Positions 13,268 to 25,402 of a stretch of DNA of 64,000 nucleotides are shown here, piece by piece (the stretch's first letter is position 1; each line of letters starts with the position of its first letter). The DNA lies in contig JAUKTV010000001.1 in NCBI GenBank assembly GCA_030549205.1, positions 3,038,001 to 3,102,000 on the forward strand, in the 5' to 3' direction. Origin of the DNA: Apiosordaria backusii. Lineage: Eukaryota; Ascomycota; Sordariomycetes; Sordariales; Lasiosphaeriaceae. A program made the translations under genes and the position numbers. The notes beneath the pieces were generated by a model. The model was given only the letters and a program-made list of their open reading frames with translations, searched no databases and was not told the DNA's origin.

Positions 13268-14917
13268 TTATACAGCTTGAGCAAGAGCCCCGGCATCCTG
13301 TTGCGCAACCGGCTGCTCAACAACCACCACCTTCTCCCTCTTCACCTCTTTCCCCTCCAACTCATCCTCACTCTTCCTCTTCTTCCCATTCCCCTGCTGC
13401 TGCTGCCCCTTCTTCCCCTTCTGCTCCCTCTTAACCTCCCACTCCCCCAACTTCAAGATCTCGTCCGTCCTCCTCGCCATGCTCACCATCTCCCCTCCCC
13501 CCTCCCCCTCATCAAACCCCAGCAGCCTCACCAACTCCGAATAACTCCTCACCGGCCCAGCCATCCTCTTGTAAACCGGCTCCCTCCCCGGCACAATCTG
13601 ACTGAGCGTAAACTTGGTATTACTCATCTTATTCTCCACCACCATCGCGAACCTAACCAGCTCCCTCGCATACGTCCCCCACTGCGTCCTCTCCTGCCCC
13701 TCTGGCAAGAAAACATTCGGGTTCTTCTCCGCGGCAGTCGCAATCATCGCCCCATCTACCTTGAATTCGTTCATGAGCCTGTACCCATCCGCCCTATCAG
13801 CTACATCCCCATTCACCACGCACGCAACGCCAGCTTCTCGACAAATATACCCAATCATCCTCAGCTGTCCCCTAATAGCCCTCTCCCTTGGACGCATAGG
13901 CGTAGTCCGGCAGTGAATCGTCAGCCCCGTTATCCCCGTTTTCACCAACCTCCTCACCAGCGCCTCGGTTTGCGTCGGTGTTTCCAACAACCGTATTTTC
14001 ACCGAAACCCCAATTTGGAATTCAGGGATGATATGCCTGGTGAGGTTCTCAAGAATAGCAACAAGTTTATCCGGCGTCTTCAGCAACGCCGCGCCCATCC
14101 CCCCGCTGGTGGAAAAAGGCTTTGGGCAGCCGGCGTTAACATCTATCCCTGATACATCGGCCGCCACCAATCTCGCCGCTGCCAGAGCTCGGTCCGGGTC
14201 GGAGGTGCCAATCTGAAAGACTAGCTTCCCTTCTTCGCGGGAGGGGTCGATGCGGAAGATGACGTTTTCTTCGTGGCCGGCCTTGTTGTGGGATTGGGAG
14301 GGGGGACGGGTCCATTCTATGCAGCCGGTTCGGGGGTTGACTCGGCGGGTGGTGCCGATGAGGGAGTGGTCTACTGTTTCTGGGCCTGTTGTGCACGAAC
14401 AACTGTTAGTAAGTGGGGGGTTATAGAGAGGAAGGTAAAGGGGGGGCATACCCCAGACTAAATCAGCCCCATACTTCAACGCCAGCAACCGCGCCGGCAG
14501 CTCTCCCGATCGCACCATAGGCGCCAGGACAATTTTTCCCCGGTAGTCGACGCCCCTGAGTGGGATGGGCACCCTTCTCGTTAGAACCTCTTCGGGAAGG
14601 GCGGAGATGTTCCAGTTCACTGTGCTTTCCGCCGCCGCAGCTTCTTCGGGGTTGCGCTGGACTTTAGGGACTTTGGCAGCAGCTGGGGTCTCTTCGGGGA
14701 CAGCGGCTGGTTCGGCAGTAGCCGTCGGCGGCATCGCGATCTCAGGGACGGGATCGATAGCCATCGCTGTCGAAGCCATTGTGCTGAGAGGGTTCAAGGT
14801 CCTGATCGCGATGGCTGTGGTGGGGGTGGTGACTCTTCTTCCAAAGGCGGCGACGGTGAGAACGGAAATGGTTGGCAGTCGAGACAGAATCCGGGAGTGA
14901 AATGACCTGAAAGCCAT
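13268..14917 (-). CDS. SMM1: tRNA-dihydrouridine(20) synthase, Dus2 type
   Basis: Two exons, 14917-14452 and 14385-13268, separated by a 66-nt intron (14386-14451) that is a multiple of three and has no stop. Ignoring it inserts 22 spurious residues into DLVWGPETVDHSLIGT. The spliced protein is about 527 residues. It is an FMN-dependent TIM-barrel reductase that makes dihydrouridine 20 in the tRNA D-loop. The barrel begins with YRGKIVLAPMVRSGELP, the catalytic cysteine (about residue 242) is in NAGCPKPFS, and VSVKIRLL, LTIHCRTTPMR and VNGDV give the other family motifs. The N-terminus is long and Arg/Ser/Thr-rich, which could be a mitochondrial presequence; a second ATG about 46 codons in offers a cytosolic form. 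The tail is Lys/Glu/Gln-rich. The Dus2 assignment over Dus1 or Dus3 rests on the VLAPMVRSGELP and LVWGPETVD motifs. Confidence 0.93.
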   Translation of the reverse strand: MAFRSFHSRILSRLPTISVLTVAAFGRRVTTPTTAIAIRTLNPLSTMASTAMAIDPVPEIAMPPTATAEPAAVPEETPAAAKVPKVQRNPEEAAAAESTVNWNISALPEEVLTRRVPIPLRGVDYRGKIVLAPMVRSGELPARLLALKYGADLVWGMPPLYLPLYNPPLTNSCSCTTGPETVDHSLIGTTRRVNPRTGCIEWTRPPSQSHNKAGHEENVIFRIDPSREEGKLVFQIGTSDPDRALAAARLVAADVSGIDVNAGCPKPFSTSGGMGAALLKTPDKLVAILENLTRHIIPEFQIGVSVKIRLLETPTQTEALVRRLVKTGITGLTIHCRTTPMRPRERAIRGQLRMIGYICREAGVACVVNGDVADRADGYRLMNEFKVDGAMIATAAEKNPNVFLPEGQERTQWGTYARELVRFAMVVENKMSNTKFTLSQIVPGREPVYKRMAGPVRSYSELVRLLGFDEGEGGGEMVSMARRTDEILKLGEWEVKREQKGKKGQQQQGNGKKRKSEDELEGKEVKREKVVVVEQPVAQQDAGALAQAV

Positions 14918-17900
14918 CGACTTGCTGGGGCGACCAGTGGGCGGGCTGATCCAACGGGGCAGGGGGAGGAAGCTTTGCGACAGGAAAATAACTTTTTGGC
15001 TAGGGTGGGCGCGAATCTACTCAATCGATCCAATTGCGCCTGTGTTGCTTGAGCAAGTGGGATGAAATTCCTTATCTTATCGATTAAGGTAGCAGGAAGC
15101 CCTCAATGATCATAACCCTAACCCTTTGTAAGTGTCCAGGAGAATAGAGGCTGCCATGACAACAACCAACTTTCGGCCATCCAGCACGATTCTCATAGGG
15201 TACCGTTTTTTTCGCAGGCTATGTCATTGTATTTACTATGACACCTCTTATTTTTATCAATAGGACTAGTAACACTATATGGTGGAAAGATTTGAGCGGT
15301 TTATCACCGACGTTGGTCCTGTGAAGAACGATGTATAACCAGGCTGCTGGAATTACGCTCATTTTGGCCCCGATTTCGCCAGTAACCTTGACACCAATGT
15401 CGATCCTAGAATTCGAGATAGACTCCGGCTTATACCATGCTATCCGTGGAACCTGCCTCTCCAGCGACTACGGCTACACATCTGGTCCAGGTGACCGCTG
15501 CACTGCCCGCTCTCAGAGTTTGAAGTGGCTTTGCTACCATAAGAAATTCCCATGGATAAAAGAGATACCATGATGGCAATGTGAGTTGTCCAATATGACC
15601 GCTGATGTGCTCCCATCGACATCACAACTCATTGGCATCATATTGGTCACCGAACACATGTTCTTTCCCTGAGTTCAAGGAACTGGCCGTTATATCACAC
15701 CGCAAAAAAAAACCCCGGTCGGCTCGCTGACATGTGTAACCCTTGTGCAATTGAATCCCTCATAAAGAGATCTCTCAGAAGGCAACCTAATGGAAGTAAT
15801 CAGAGCTCAATTTTGCCAACCTTAGACAGCTGACTGGTCTGCACCAAGGGATTGACCCTGACCTTTCCCCCGATCTGTCCCACCACATGCCGTGCAACCT
15901 CATTCCCTCACGTTGCTGTCTCACGTAAACCGAGACATGTACACAGAGAAAGCTTAGTGCTGGAAAGGGGGTATGACCTGCAGCCAGCCGAAACGGTTTG
16001 AAGGCGAGAGATATCAGATCCAAGGATGTGTATGTAAAGTGATAGGTTTAGCTTAAACTGTCATCATGCTGCCCACCCAACATAAGGTAGAGCAAAGCAC
16101 GTATCCATTCCGAGACTTATGAATATGAGGCACAGCGCCAAGCTCCGAGAAAAGGGAGCTCAGGGGCTGAATGTCACCCACCTGTGTTGATGACTTGACC
16201 AACAACCAGGAGCATCCAGAACATCGAAACACTTGTCTCGGGAAGTCTCGGTCTGAGAACAAAAAGCGCCGTAGCCAGACAGCACCACAAAGAATGTCTC
16301 TCAGTCCCATGGAGGTGCCGGCCGTCCGACTTGGCGGTTGCCACCGCCGGTTCTTGGGTTCGGCCTTGTCTACCACAAAAATCCCGGCCCCCCGGTCGCG
16401 CGAGACCCACGTGTCGATGGCGACCCGGCTGCCTCCGGCTGCCTCCTGCTGTTCATGTCTGCTACACTAAGGCCGGTGGTGAGCGGGCGGTTTGCTTTGC
16501 CATTTTCGTTGATCGGTTGCTTATGCCCCTTCCATGTGCAGATCGATGCAGGGAGGGAACTCTCCCTCCATAAAGCTGCGGATTCTGTGGACACCCCAGC
16601 CATATCGGGCCCCACGCGGGGTGTCGAGCAGAGCATTTGTGTGGTTGCTCATGGCCCTTCATCAGAGATATAAAACGCACCAGACGGTCAATCCTTTTTC
16701 CTTCCGCTTGGTAACAGAAAGTTGAGGGCCGCCATTGGCCGTCTTCTTTATCAAACCCAGAGCGCATCCTTCCTCTGAGACTTCGTCACGTGCCGTCGGC
16801 TTGGTAGAAGAACGTCGGATATTGCCGTGATTCGTCCGGTGTTAACTCCTATTGCAAGTACACTAGAGAAAGCCCTGGCTCTGGTATGGATTCAGCTGCG
16901 GTGTGAGCTGGACGGGACGGGATGTGAACCCCTTGCCGATCGGTTGGTTTATCCTTGGGATTCTCTGTGGAGCGAGAGCTCTTTTGTCTCACCTTCTCAG
17001 GACTGTCAAGAGGTGGGCATCAGGTGATCTGTAAACCTACCAAGCAGAAGATGAGACGGTTTTCTGTCTACATACCTTGACGGTTTGCTTGGCAATCATT
17101 TTTCAGCAAATAAACCAACGCAACCTCAGCTGGAGCTTTGAAGGCCGTAAAGCCCATTGACGTTATCTGAGCCACATGGCTTCTTTGACACTTCGTTTTT
17201 GGGGTTTGTTGTCAGGTTAGTGGTGAGGGCTTGCAAACCTGAGAACAAAAGGACGGGACGGGTCAAACGCGGTGCCCCAGGCCTTTCGGCAAAGTCCCTG
17301 TGTGCCCCATGACGTCAGTGGCTGAAGACAGCTGGTCAGTGCGGCCGCGGGGTGAATGAGGGCTGGGAGGCCCAAAGAGAGCATGCATCTCGAAGATGCT
17401 TCGTTTCAAGTTCGATATAAGGGTAAATATCAGCTCGAAGAAAATGTTTATGGCAGCCTAACAGAGAAGAGATCGCTGGGGACAGGGAAATCGTTTCGGG
17501 ATCGGGAATTTGGCGGTGTACCCTGGAGATGGGCGTGAAGCCGTCTTTTGACCCTGCCGATCAATTTGCCTGGAAAACCAGGTAAGAGTGCATACTGGCA
17601 TGTTCACGAAGAGTTGATGGAATATCAGAATGAGATATGGGATGGCTGAGTGGCTCAGCGGGCAATGTTCGGAAGCATGTGGAAATGGAGCGAGGTGGTG
17701 CTGGATACACATGGATGCCTTTGCCGTTGAGTAATGAACGGTGTGACATATCGCCCCAGTGTTGCCAAAATGAACCTGGAAGTTATGAGACTCTCACGGA
17801 CCTTCGAATGTCATCCAAAACCAATGGGCTCCAGGATAAGAAGACCATGTGCCGGTTTTTCATTTGGAACGCTGCATTTCTGAGAGACAGCGCGGCCAAG

Positions 17901-19290
17901 GAGACAGACGCCCAGAAGATAGAACCGGCTTCCAGCATTTCCGCTCAGTGCCTTGCCTGAAGCCCCGCAGTGGCGTCCAAAGCAAGCGAGAACACATGGA
18001 TTGGGCGAAAAAAAGGTCGCTCCAGCTTTCGCGCTTTCCCATCAGGCACTCACAGGAAATGCATGTTGCCTGAGGCCCTAGTGTACCGCGCACCACCTGC
18101 AACCTGGAGCGGGGAAGCTCTCACAGCACCGCTGCATGTCTTGCAACTGCGAAAGACCTTCTCACCACCTTTTGCGAGACGTTCGCGGGACTGGCATAGA
18201 TGGATAGATCGTATCATACTCAAATATCAAAATGAAGAAACGGCAACGTTGAATTGTCGGGCCGCTACTGTTGTTAGTGCACAGAAATGAGAACCGACAG
18301 CTTGGGTAGTGGGCAAATTGGGTGTCTGTCCCGAGTCAGGGCGGAGGCCAAAGCAGTAGTTTCTTTAGTTTCCCTTTCCTTCGAACTCTCAGGCCATGCG
18401 TCTGACAGGTGGCTAGTACCTGTTTCTTGACTTGAAGAATCCATAGGTCCATCCATACTTGTAGTGTGCCTGCTGTAGAAACTTACGGTCGGCGCTCTTC
18501 AACACATTCAGTTCGAGACGAGACAACGGCCCATCTACCACCACTATCGTCGTATCTATCTCGTACCAGACATTCAACTGCACTAAAAAAGGGCGGTTGT
18601 GCAGGGAATTGCCCGTGGCAGGGAAGCGACGATCCCTTGCCCTCCTCGGCGACCCGACCGGCCCCCCAGACTACCCCATTTTCTCAATCCTCCTCCTCTC
18701 TTCACGTCTCCTCCTCCCTATTCCCACCTCAAAGACGCCTGAGTCCTTTGCTGCCTCACCCTTTCACCAGGCCGCACAAGTCCAACAGGACGACGAGGGG
18801 CTGAACAAAGCTCTTCTCCCCAGTCTCCGCTTCGCCTAGGCCCTATACCCACGGCGGTTTCGGCCCATTTGCCATCCTCCAGTCCAACCCAAGTTTTTGC
18901 AAGACTCTTTTTTGCCTTCCCCGACTCTTTGGTGCCGTTACCCGACGACGACATCTGCGCAACTCGGCCACACCATCCGAGTCTCTGTGCGTCGTGCAAG
19001 CACCTATCGCCTGTCGCCCATATTCGCCCGTCGCATTCCCATCATCGGGGGATCGTGTAATCTCGACTTACTAGACTCGTCTCAATTCGTTATTCCCCGC
19101 ATGAGGTTGCACCTACGCCGCCGACCAACTCGATAGTCGTCCCCGCGAGCCAAATCATTTTAACCGCTATCGCCCCGCCGCCGCTACCCCGTTTTTACAC
19201 CGTTTACTTTTTGTCTCTTCGACTGCTGGCATCACCCATCCGACACAATATCACGGCTGCTGGGTCTCGACGGCCCTCTGTGCCGCAACC
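14918..19290. other. long intergenic region upstream of DUS2 and NIK1
   Basis: 4.4 kb without a supportable gene. Open frames are short and overlap on both strands. From about 18640 to 19290 the plus strand becomes pyrimidine-rich (runs of CTCCTC and CCC), as expected for a long 5' leader of NIK1. Two adjacent CCCTAA units near 15113 are too few to be telomeric. Confidence 0.5.
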
Positions 19291-22200
19291 ATGACCGGCG
19301 AATCATCGCTAGCAGCGGTTACTGCTGTTTTGAAAAGTCTCGCGACTGATCCGACCACGCCGCCTGTCTTGAACCTCCGTGCCAGCCCCCGCTTCAACAT
19401 CCCTGGCGCCGACACCTCTGACAAGCTCGAACTGGAGCTCGAACTTGCTGCCCTTGTTCTTCGTATTCAACATCTTCAAGCCCGTGCCAACTCGTCGACT
19501 CCAAGCCTGCTTCCCGACACCCCTGATGGAAATGGCCATCTTTCTCTGGCGGACGAAAGAGCGAGGAGTGGAAAGCCGGGGTACTCGGCCCCCTTGCCAC
19601 GAGATGAGCTCCTCGACGAGGCCCTCGAGGGTCTGAGGGAGCATGTCGACGACCAATCCAAGCTCCTTGATAGCCAACGCCAGGAGCTTGACGGCGTCAA
19701 TGCCCAACTGCTCGAGCAAAAGCAGCTCCAGGAGAGGGCTCTTGCCATCATCGAACAGGAGAGGGTCGCGACTTTGGAACGTGAACTGTGGAAGCATCAA
19801 AAGGCCAACGAGGCCTTCCAAAAGGCTCTGCGTGAGATTGGTGAGATCGTTACGGCCGTCGCGCGCGGTGATCTCTCCAAAAAAGTCAGAATGAACAGTG
19901 TTGAAATGGACCCCGAGATTACCACCTTCAAGCGTACCATCAATACCATGATGGATCAACTGCAGGTCTTCTCCAGCGAAGTGTCCCGTGTCGCCCGTGA
20001 AGTCGGCACCGAGGGTATCCTCGGTGGTCAGGCTCAGATCGAGGGTGTGGATGGAACTTGGAAGGAACTTACTGATAACGGTGTGTTTGATATCATTGTG
20101 ATGCATATTTTTGACAAGCGCTCAGACGTACTGACTCTTCGCTAGTGAACGTCATGGCTCAAAATCTCACTGATCAAGGTACGAGACCCCTATTATGCAG
20201 GTATAGCATCGAATCATCCCAACTGACGCTCATATGATAGTGCGTGAAATCGCCTCTGTCACCACCGCCGTAGCCCACGGTGATCTCACCAAGAAAATCG
20301 AACGCCCTGCCAAGGGAGAAATTCTACAGCTGCAACAAACGATCAACACCATGGTGGACCAACTGCGAACTTTTGCCTCTGAAGTCACCCGTGTCGCCAG
20401 AGACGTCGGAACCGAAGGTATCCTGGGTGGCCAGGCCGACGTCGAAGGTGTACAGGGCATGTGGAACGAACTGACTGTCAATGTGAATGCCATGGCCAAC
20501 AACCTGACTACACAAGTGCGAGATATCATCAAGGTTACCACGGCTGTCGCAAAGGGTGATTTGACGCAAAAGGTGCAGGCTGAGTGTCGCGGTGAGATTT
20601 TTGAACTGAAGAAAACGATTAACTCTATGGTGGACCAACTCCAACAATTCGCGCGCGAAGTAACCAAGATCGCCAGGGAAGTCGGAACCGAAGGACGACT
20701 TGGCGGACAAGCAACAGTACACGATGTGCAGGGTACCTGGAGAGATCTTACGGAAAACGTCAACGGTATGGCTATGAATTTAACAACACAGGTACGAGAG
20801 ATAGCAAAGGTCACCACGGCCGTCGCTCGTGGTGACCTTACCAAGAAGATTGGGGTCGAGGTGCAGGGTGAAATTTTGGATCTGAAGAACACTATCAATA
20901 CCATGGTGGACCGCTTAGGAACATTTGCCTTTGAAGTCAGCAAGGTGGCTAGAGAGGTCGGCACGGATGGAACACTCGGTGGCCAGGCCCAGGTCGACAA
21001 CGTAGAAGGCAAATGGAAGGATCTCACCGAAAACGTGAACACCATGGCCAGGAACCTTACATCACAGGTACGTCCCAGTCTTAACTCCCACCCTTGCCAC
21101 AGCCCCGTACTAACGATAGGAAATAGGTCAGAGGGATTTCAACTGTCACACAAGCCATTGCCAACGGCGACATGAGTCGGAAGATCGATGTCGAAGCCAA
21201 GGGCGAGATACTCATTCTAAAGGAAACCATCAACAACATGGTTGACCGGCTTTCGATATTCTGTAACGAAGTACAAAGGGTCGCCAAGGACGTGGGTGTT
21301 GACGGCATAATGGGTGGGCAGGCTGATGTTGCCGGCCTGAAAGGAAGATGGAAGGAAATCACCACGGACGTCAACACCATGGCCAACAACTTGGTAAGTC
21401 GGAAAGGCTGTTTTTTCTTTTAGGGCGTTCTGCTAACTGGTTTAAACAGACGGCTCAAGTAAGAGCATTCGGTGACATCACCAACGCTGCAACGGACGGG
21501 GACTTCACCAAACTGGTCGAAGTCGAAGCGTCCGGCGAAATGGACGAACTCAAGAAAAAGATTAACCAGATGGTGTACAACTTGAGAGACAGTATTCAGA
21601 GGAACACACAGGCCAGGGAAGCAGCCGAGTTAGCCAACAAGACCAAGTCCGAGTTCCTCGCGAACATGTCCCACGAGATACGAACTCCCATGAACGGTAT
21701 CATTGGCATGACGCAGCTTACTCTCGACACTGATCTCACCCAGTACCAAAGAGAGATGCTTAACATTGTCAACTCGCTGGCCAATAGCCTGCTGACCATC
21801 ATCGATGACATTTTGGATCTTTCCAAGATCGAAGCTAGGAGGATGGTCATCGAGGAGATTCCTTACACACTGCGTGGAACTGTCTTCAATGCGCTCAAGA
21901 CTCTCGCTGTTAAGGCGAACGAGAAGTTCCTGGACCTCACGTACCGAGTCAATAACTCGGTGCCCGACCACGTGGTGGGTGATTCCTTCAGGCTGCGCCA
22001 GATTATCCTGAACCTGGTGGGCAACGCCATCAAGTTCACAGAGCACGGCGAAGTCAGCTTGACTATTCAGAAAGCGTCTCACGTTCAGTGTGCCCCATAC
22101 GAGTACGCCATTGAGTTCATCGTGTCCGATACGGGAATAGGAATTCCGGCGGATAAGCTTGATCTCATTTTCGACACGTTCCAGCAGGCCGACGGCTCAA

Positions 22201-23555
22201 TGACACGCAAGTTTGGCGGTACTGGGTTGGGTCTTTCCATCTCCAAGAGACTTGTCAACCTCATGGGAGGTGACGTATGGGTGAAGAGCGAGTATGGCAA
22301 GGGCAGCAAGTTCTACTTCACCTGTGTTGTCCGCCTCGCCAACGATGATGTTTCGCTTATTGCGAAGCAACTCAACCCCTACAAGGGCCATCAGGTGCTG
22401 TTCATCGACAAGGGCAGGACCGGTCACGGATCCGAGATTGTCAAGATGCTCAAGCAGCTCAACCTTGTGCCTATTGTTGTCGACTCTGAGAAGAGCCCTG
22501 CTCTGGAGAAGGCCCGGACCGAGCAAAACTCGCCCTACGACGTCATCATCGTGGACTCGATCGAGGATGCACGGAGGTTGCGGGCGGTCGATGACTTCAA
22601 GTACCTGCCTATTGTGCTCTTGGCTCCCGTGGTTCACGTCTCGCTCAAGTCGTGCCTCGACTTGGGTATCACCTCGTACATGACCACGCCATGCCAGCTG
22701 ATTGATCTTGGCAATGGCATGGTGCCCGCCTTGGAAAATCGAGCGACACCCTCGCTGGCGGATAACACCCGCTCGTTCGAGATTCTGTTGGCGGAAGACA
22801 ACACGGTCAACCAGAGGCTTGCGGTCAAGATACTGGAGAAGTACCACCATGTTGTGACTGTTGTTGGCAACGGCGAGGAAGCCGTTGAGGCTGTCAAGAG
22901 AAAGAAGTTTGATGTTATTTTGATGGATGTTCAGATGCCTATCATGGTATGTTTTAACCCCTTACTTTTTCCCCACGAAGTGTACATGTCTAACGAGTTT
23001 GAACAGGGTGGATTCGAAGCCACATCCAAGATCCGCGAATACGAACGCAGCCTCGGCAGCCAACGCACTCCCATCATCGCCCTGACAGCCCATGCCATGA
23101 TGGGCGACAGAGAAAAGTGCATCCAGGCCCAGATGGACGAGTACCTCTCCAAACCTCTCCAACAAAACCACCTCATCCAAACCATCCTCAAGTGCGCCAC
23201 ACTGGGCGGGCAGCTCCTGGAGAAGAACAGAGAGCGGGAGCTCGCCAGGGCGGCGGACGCGGCGACGGGTGGCAGGAGGGATAACGCCGTGCTCACGGCG
23301 GCGTACCAGCAGGCTACAAGTAGCAATGCGGGCGCTGCTGCGGCGGCGGCGATCTCGGCTGCTTCGGCCCATATTAGGCCGTCGCTGGCGGCCACGAGGG
23401 GGATGACCGCGTCTGAGGCGCTGACGGCGGGGTTGGAGAGCCCGAGTATTGTCACGGCTGATGCAGAGGACCCGTTGAAGGGCGGAGTGGGGAGGAGTAA
23501 TACGAGCTTGTCGGAGCCGAATATTCATCATCATACTAATCCTAGGGGACAGTAG
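19291..23555 (+). CDS. NIK1: group III hybrid histidine kinase (osmosensor)
   Basis: Six exons: 19291-20080, 20146-20178, 20241-21067, 21127-21393, 21450-22946 and 23007-23555, giving about 1320 residues. There is a coiled N-terminal region, then six HAMP-like repeats of about 92 residues, each opened by a motif such as VREIAxVTTAVAxGDLTKK. Next come HisKA with the phospho-accepting His at about 714 (NMSHEIRTPMNG), an HATPase with N and G boxes (NLVGNAIKF, DTGIGIP, GTGLGLSI), a degenerate receiver-like segment and a C-terminal receiver (LLAEDNTVNQ, acceptor Asp about 1132 in LMDVQMPIM, and KPL). This is the OS-1/NIK1 family that feeds the HOG MAP-kinase pathway and is the target of dicarboximide and phenylpyrrole fungicides. 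It has no membrane segment, so it is cytosolic. The last intron splits the receiver just after PIM. The C-terminal tail is Ala/Gly/Ser-rich. Confidence 0.97.
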
Positions 23556-24576
23556 TTCCAAGTATGATGGCTGGATGTTTGGGTTTTTGTGTTGCTGGGT
23601 TTGTCTTTTGTGGGCATTTTCGATGACATGATGGATGAGAGCGAGCGGATGGAGTTGCTATAGCTGCTTTTCAGGGCGCATAAGTTACTTGACATCAAGA
23701 TGGGGAAAAGTATGAATAGCTCGGGAACTCGAAAGCGTGGGGCTGTGGGTGTGTGTGGTTTGGGGTTCTAGGCTTTTTGGTTTGGGCAACATGGGGATTT
23801 TTTTATTATAAGGGGTTGGAAGGGGGTTTGTCTTGGAAGGGAATTGGCTTTTTTGTAATTTTCTGTCATTGGTTTGTTGTTTTAGTTTTTCATATCGTTT
23901 TTTGCTGTTTTTGTTGTTGGTTTTTTTTTTTTTTTTTGCATGTGATACCTCCCTCACAAACACGATTTTTGTTTTTTTTAGAAAAACGTCTTTGCCTCTC
24001 TCTCCTATCTAGGTCTTCTTGTGGTGTGTCTGTTGATGAGGTGTGTTTCCTTAAGCACAAGTGTCATTGTTCGTCGTCATCATTCCATTCTCGCTGTCGA
24101 TGTGTGTGTGTTTGTGTTTTGGAATCTCGTTGTATTGAGATAGGGTGATAGGTGATATATACGATGAGGTTTATGCCAGGGCAGATTGGATGATGACAGT
24201 TCTGAGCCAGGAAGGGGCAGCGAGGGGTGATCTCTTGTGACGGTATCTACTGAGTTTGTGTTGATTGCCTTGCAGGGGAGGGGGCGCATGAGGCTAGGAC
24301 ATTACTCTTGAGGGGAGATGGGATGGGATGGGATGGGATAGCATGCGAGTTAGATATATCTTGCGCGGGAAATGAGGAAGCTATACAAGTCACCCTAGTT
24401 CACCTTTGTTACTTTAGCTAGTCAGTTCAGTTATTCAAGTTACTAGTGCACACCGACCTCTACACAACCTGTCTTATCCCTTCCAGTCTACTACTACTTA
24501 CCTGGGAAGTGAGTGAGGGTGCATATGTCTCACCCAAACAGTCCGGACTCTGAAGAAGATTCCAGCAATCTAGTTT

Positions 24577-24606
24577 GTCACAAGTTGAGAAGTCACAAGT
24601 TGAGAA
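24577..24606. repeat. 15-bp tandem duplication
   Basis: Two adjacent perfect copies of GTCACAAGTTGAGAA. It lies about 200 bp from the tRNA-Arg gene, in non-coding sequence. Confidence 0.9.
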
Positions 24607-24801
24607 CCGGTGAAAGCGTCGGCATGATTGATCTATATATGGTAGACATGAGGGCTAAGATGGATGACCCCAACTACCGCGCAAACCAGTCCTTTATGAT
24701 AAAGCATAACACCAAAACGTAAAGATCCCACTTTAAATGAAGAGGTTAAGAAGGGAATTGTGTTGGTAGGGAAAAAAAAAAAAAAGAAAAAGAAAATGCC
24801 C

Positions 24802-24807
24802 AAAAAA
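24802..24807 (-). terminator. Pol III terminator of tRNA-Arg
   Basis: Six T residues on the minus strand, one base beyond the discriminator base of the tRNA, typical for RNA polymerase III. Further T-rich sequence lies at 24772-24795. Confidence 0.75.
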
Positions 24808-24808
24808 T

Positions 24809-24892
24809 CGATCCGCCCAGGGGTCGAACCTGGAACCTCCTGATTAACTGATGAAATCGTAGTCAGACGCGCTGCCATTACGCCAGCGGACC
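24809..24892 (-). tRNA. tRNA-Arg(ACG) with 12-nt intron
   Basis: Folds as a full cloverleaf on the minus strand. The acceptor stem is GGTCCGC paired with GCGGATC, the D arm contains AATGGCA, and the anticodon stem is TCTGA/TCAGG. The T arm is CCAGG-TTCGACC-CCTGG, with discriminator G. The anticodon loop reads C-T-ACG-A, and a 12-nt intron sits at the canonical position after base 37. Mature length is 72 nt without CCA. The ACG anticodon becomes ICG and reads CGU, CGC and CGA. The isotype is called from the anticodon alone. Confidence 0.93.
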
Positions 24893-25402
24893 TATTGAGA
24901 TGATTTGTTGGAGTTCGGAGGCGGGAGTAGGGTTGAAGTGAGTTTAGCCGGTGGTGCTCCAGATTTTGGTGGTTTTTTTTAAGGCTTTTAGTCTCCACTT
25001 CCGGTTTTGGCAGCTAACGGCTTAACGGTTCTAGAAGTTCTGGTTAGGAGAGCAATAGCAGTCAAGAGATGCTGTTCCCAGACGATGAAGAGTGGTGATA
25101 TTGCGAGTTCGAATTAGATTGCAAAGGAGAGCAAAGTCGCTGAGTGTTGGGATTCAAGTAATTGTTAAGGTCTACCTCGGTTGTAACGTAAGAACAGACA
25201 GAAACCAAGGTCCCTTTGAGCATGACGAAATGGAAGCTTGGGGGGCGCCCCACCTCTCTGGCCTCGGTTCGTTCCGTCCTCTTGGACAGCTTCCATGGAT
25301 GCGGCGGACTTCCCAAGAGTTCCGAAGCTTTCTGGATATAGCAACATATAGCACAACAACACGACAGCAACACAGCAAGACAGATAATCCAATAATCACA
25401 AG
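24893..25402. other. intergenic between tRNA-Arg and TMEM14 gene
   Basis: About 510 bp with no gene. It includes the upstream region of the tRNA gene and the promoter and leader of the TMEM14-family gene. Confidence 0.6.

Larger units (their letters stand above)
23556..24808. other. 3' flank of NIK1 and intergenic region
   Basis: G/T-rich sequence with a long poly-T run at about 23921-23938 and GATGG repeats at about 24315-24340. There is a perfect tandem pair of a 15-bp unit at 24577-24606. No gene is seen. Confidence 0.55.

Noticed and set aside
13277..14152. 291-codon Leu/Pro-rich frame antisense to DUS2
   Set aside because: It arises from the G-rich coding strand of DUS2 and is low-complexity.
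15113..15126. Telomere-like CCCTAACCCT
   Set aside because: Only two units inside gene-bearing sequence; too short to mean a telomere.
20230..21045. 271-codon frame antisense to the NIK1 HAMP repeats
   Set aside because: The repeats on the sense strand create a repeating antisense frame; the sense gene is certain.
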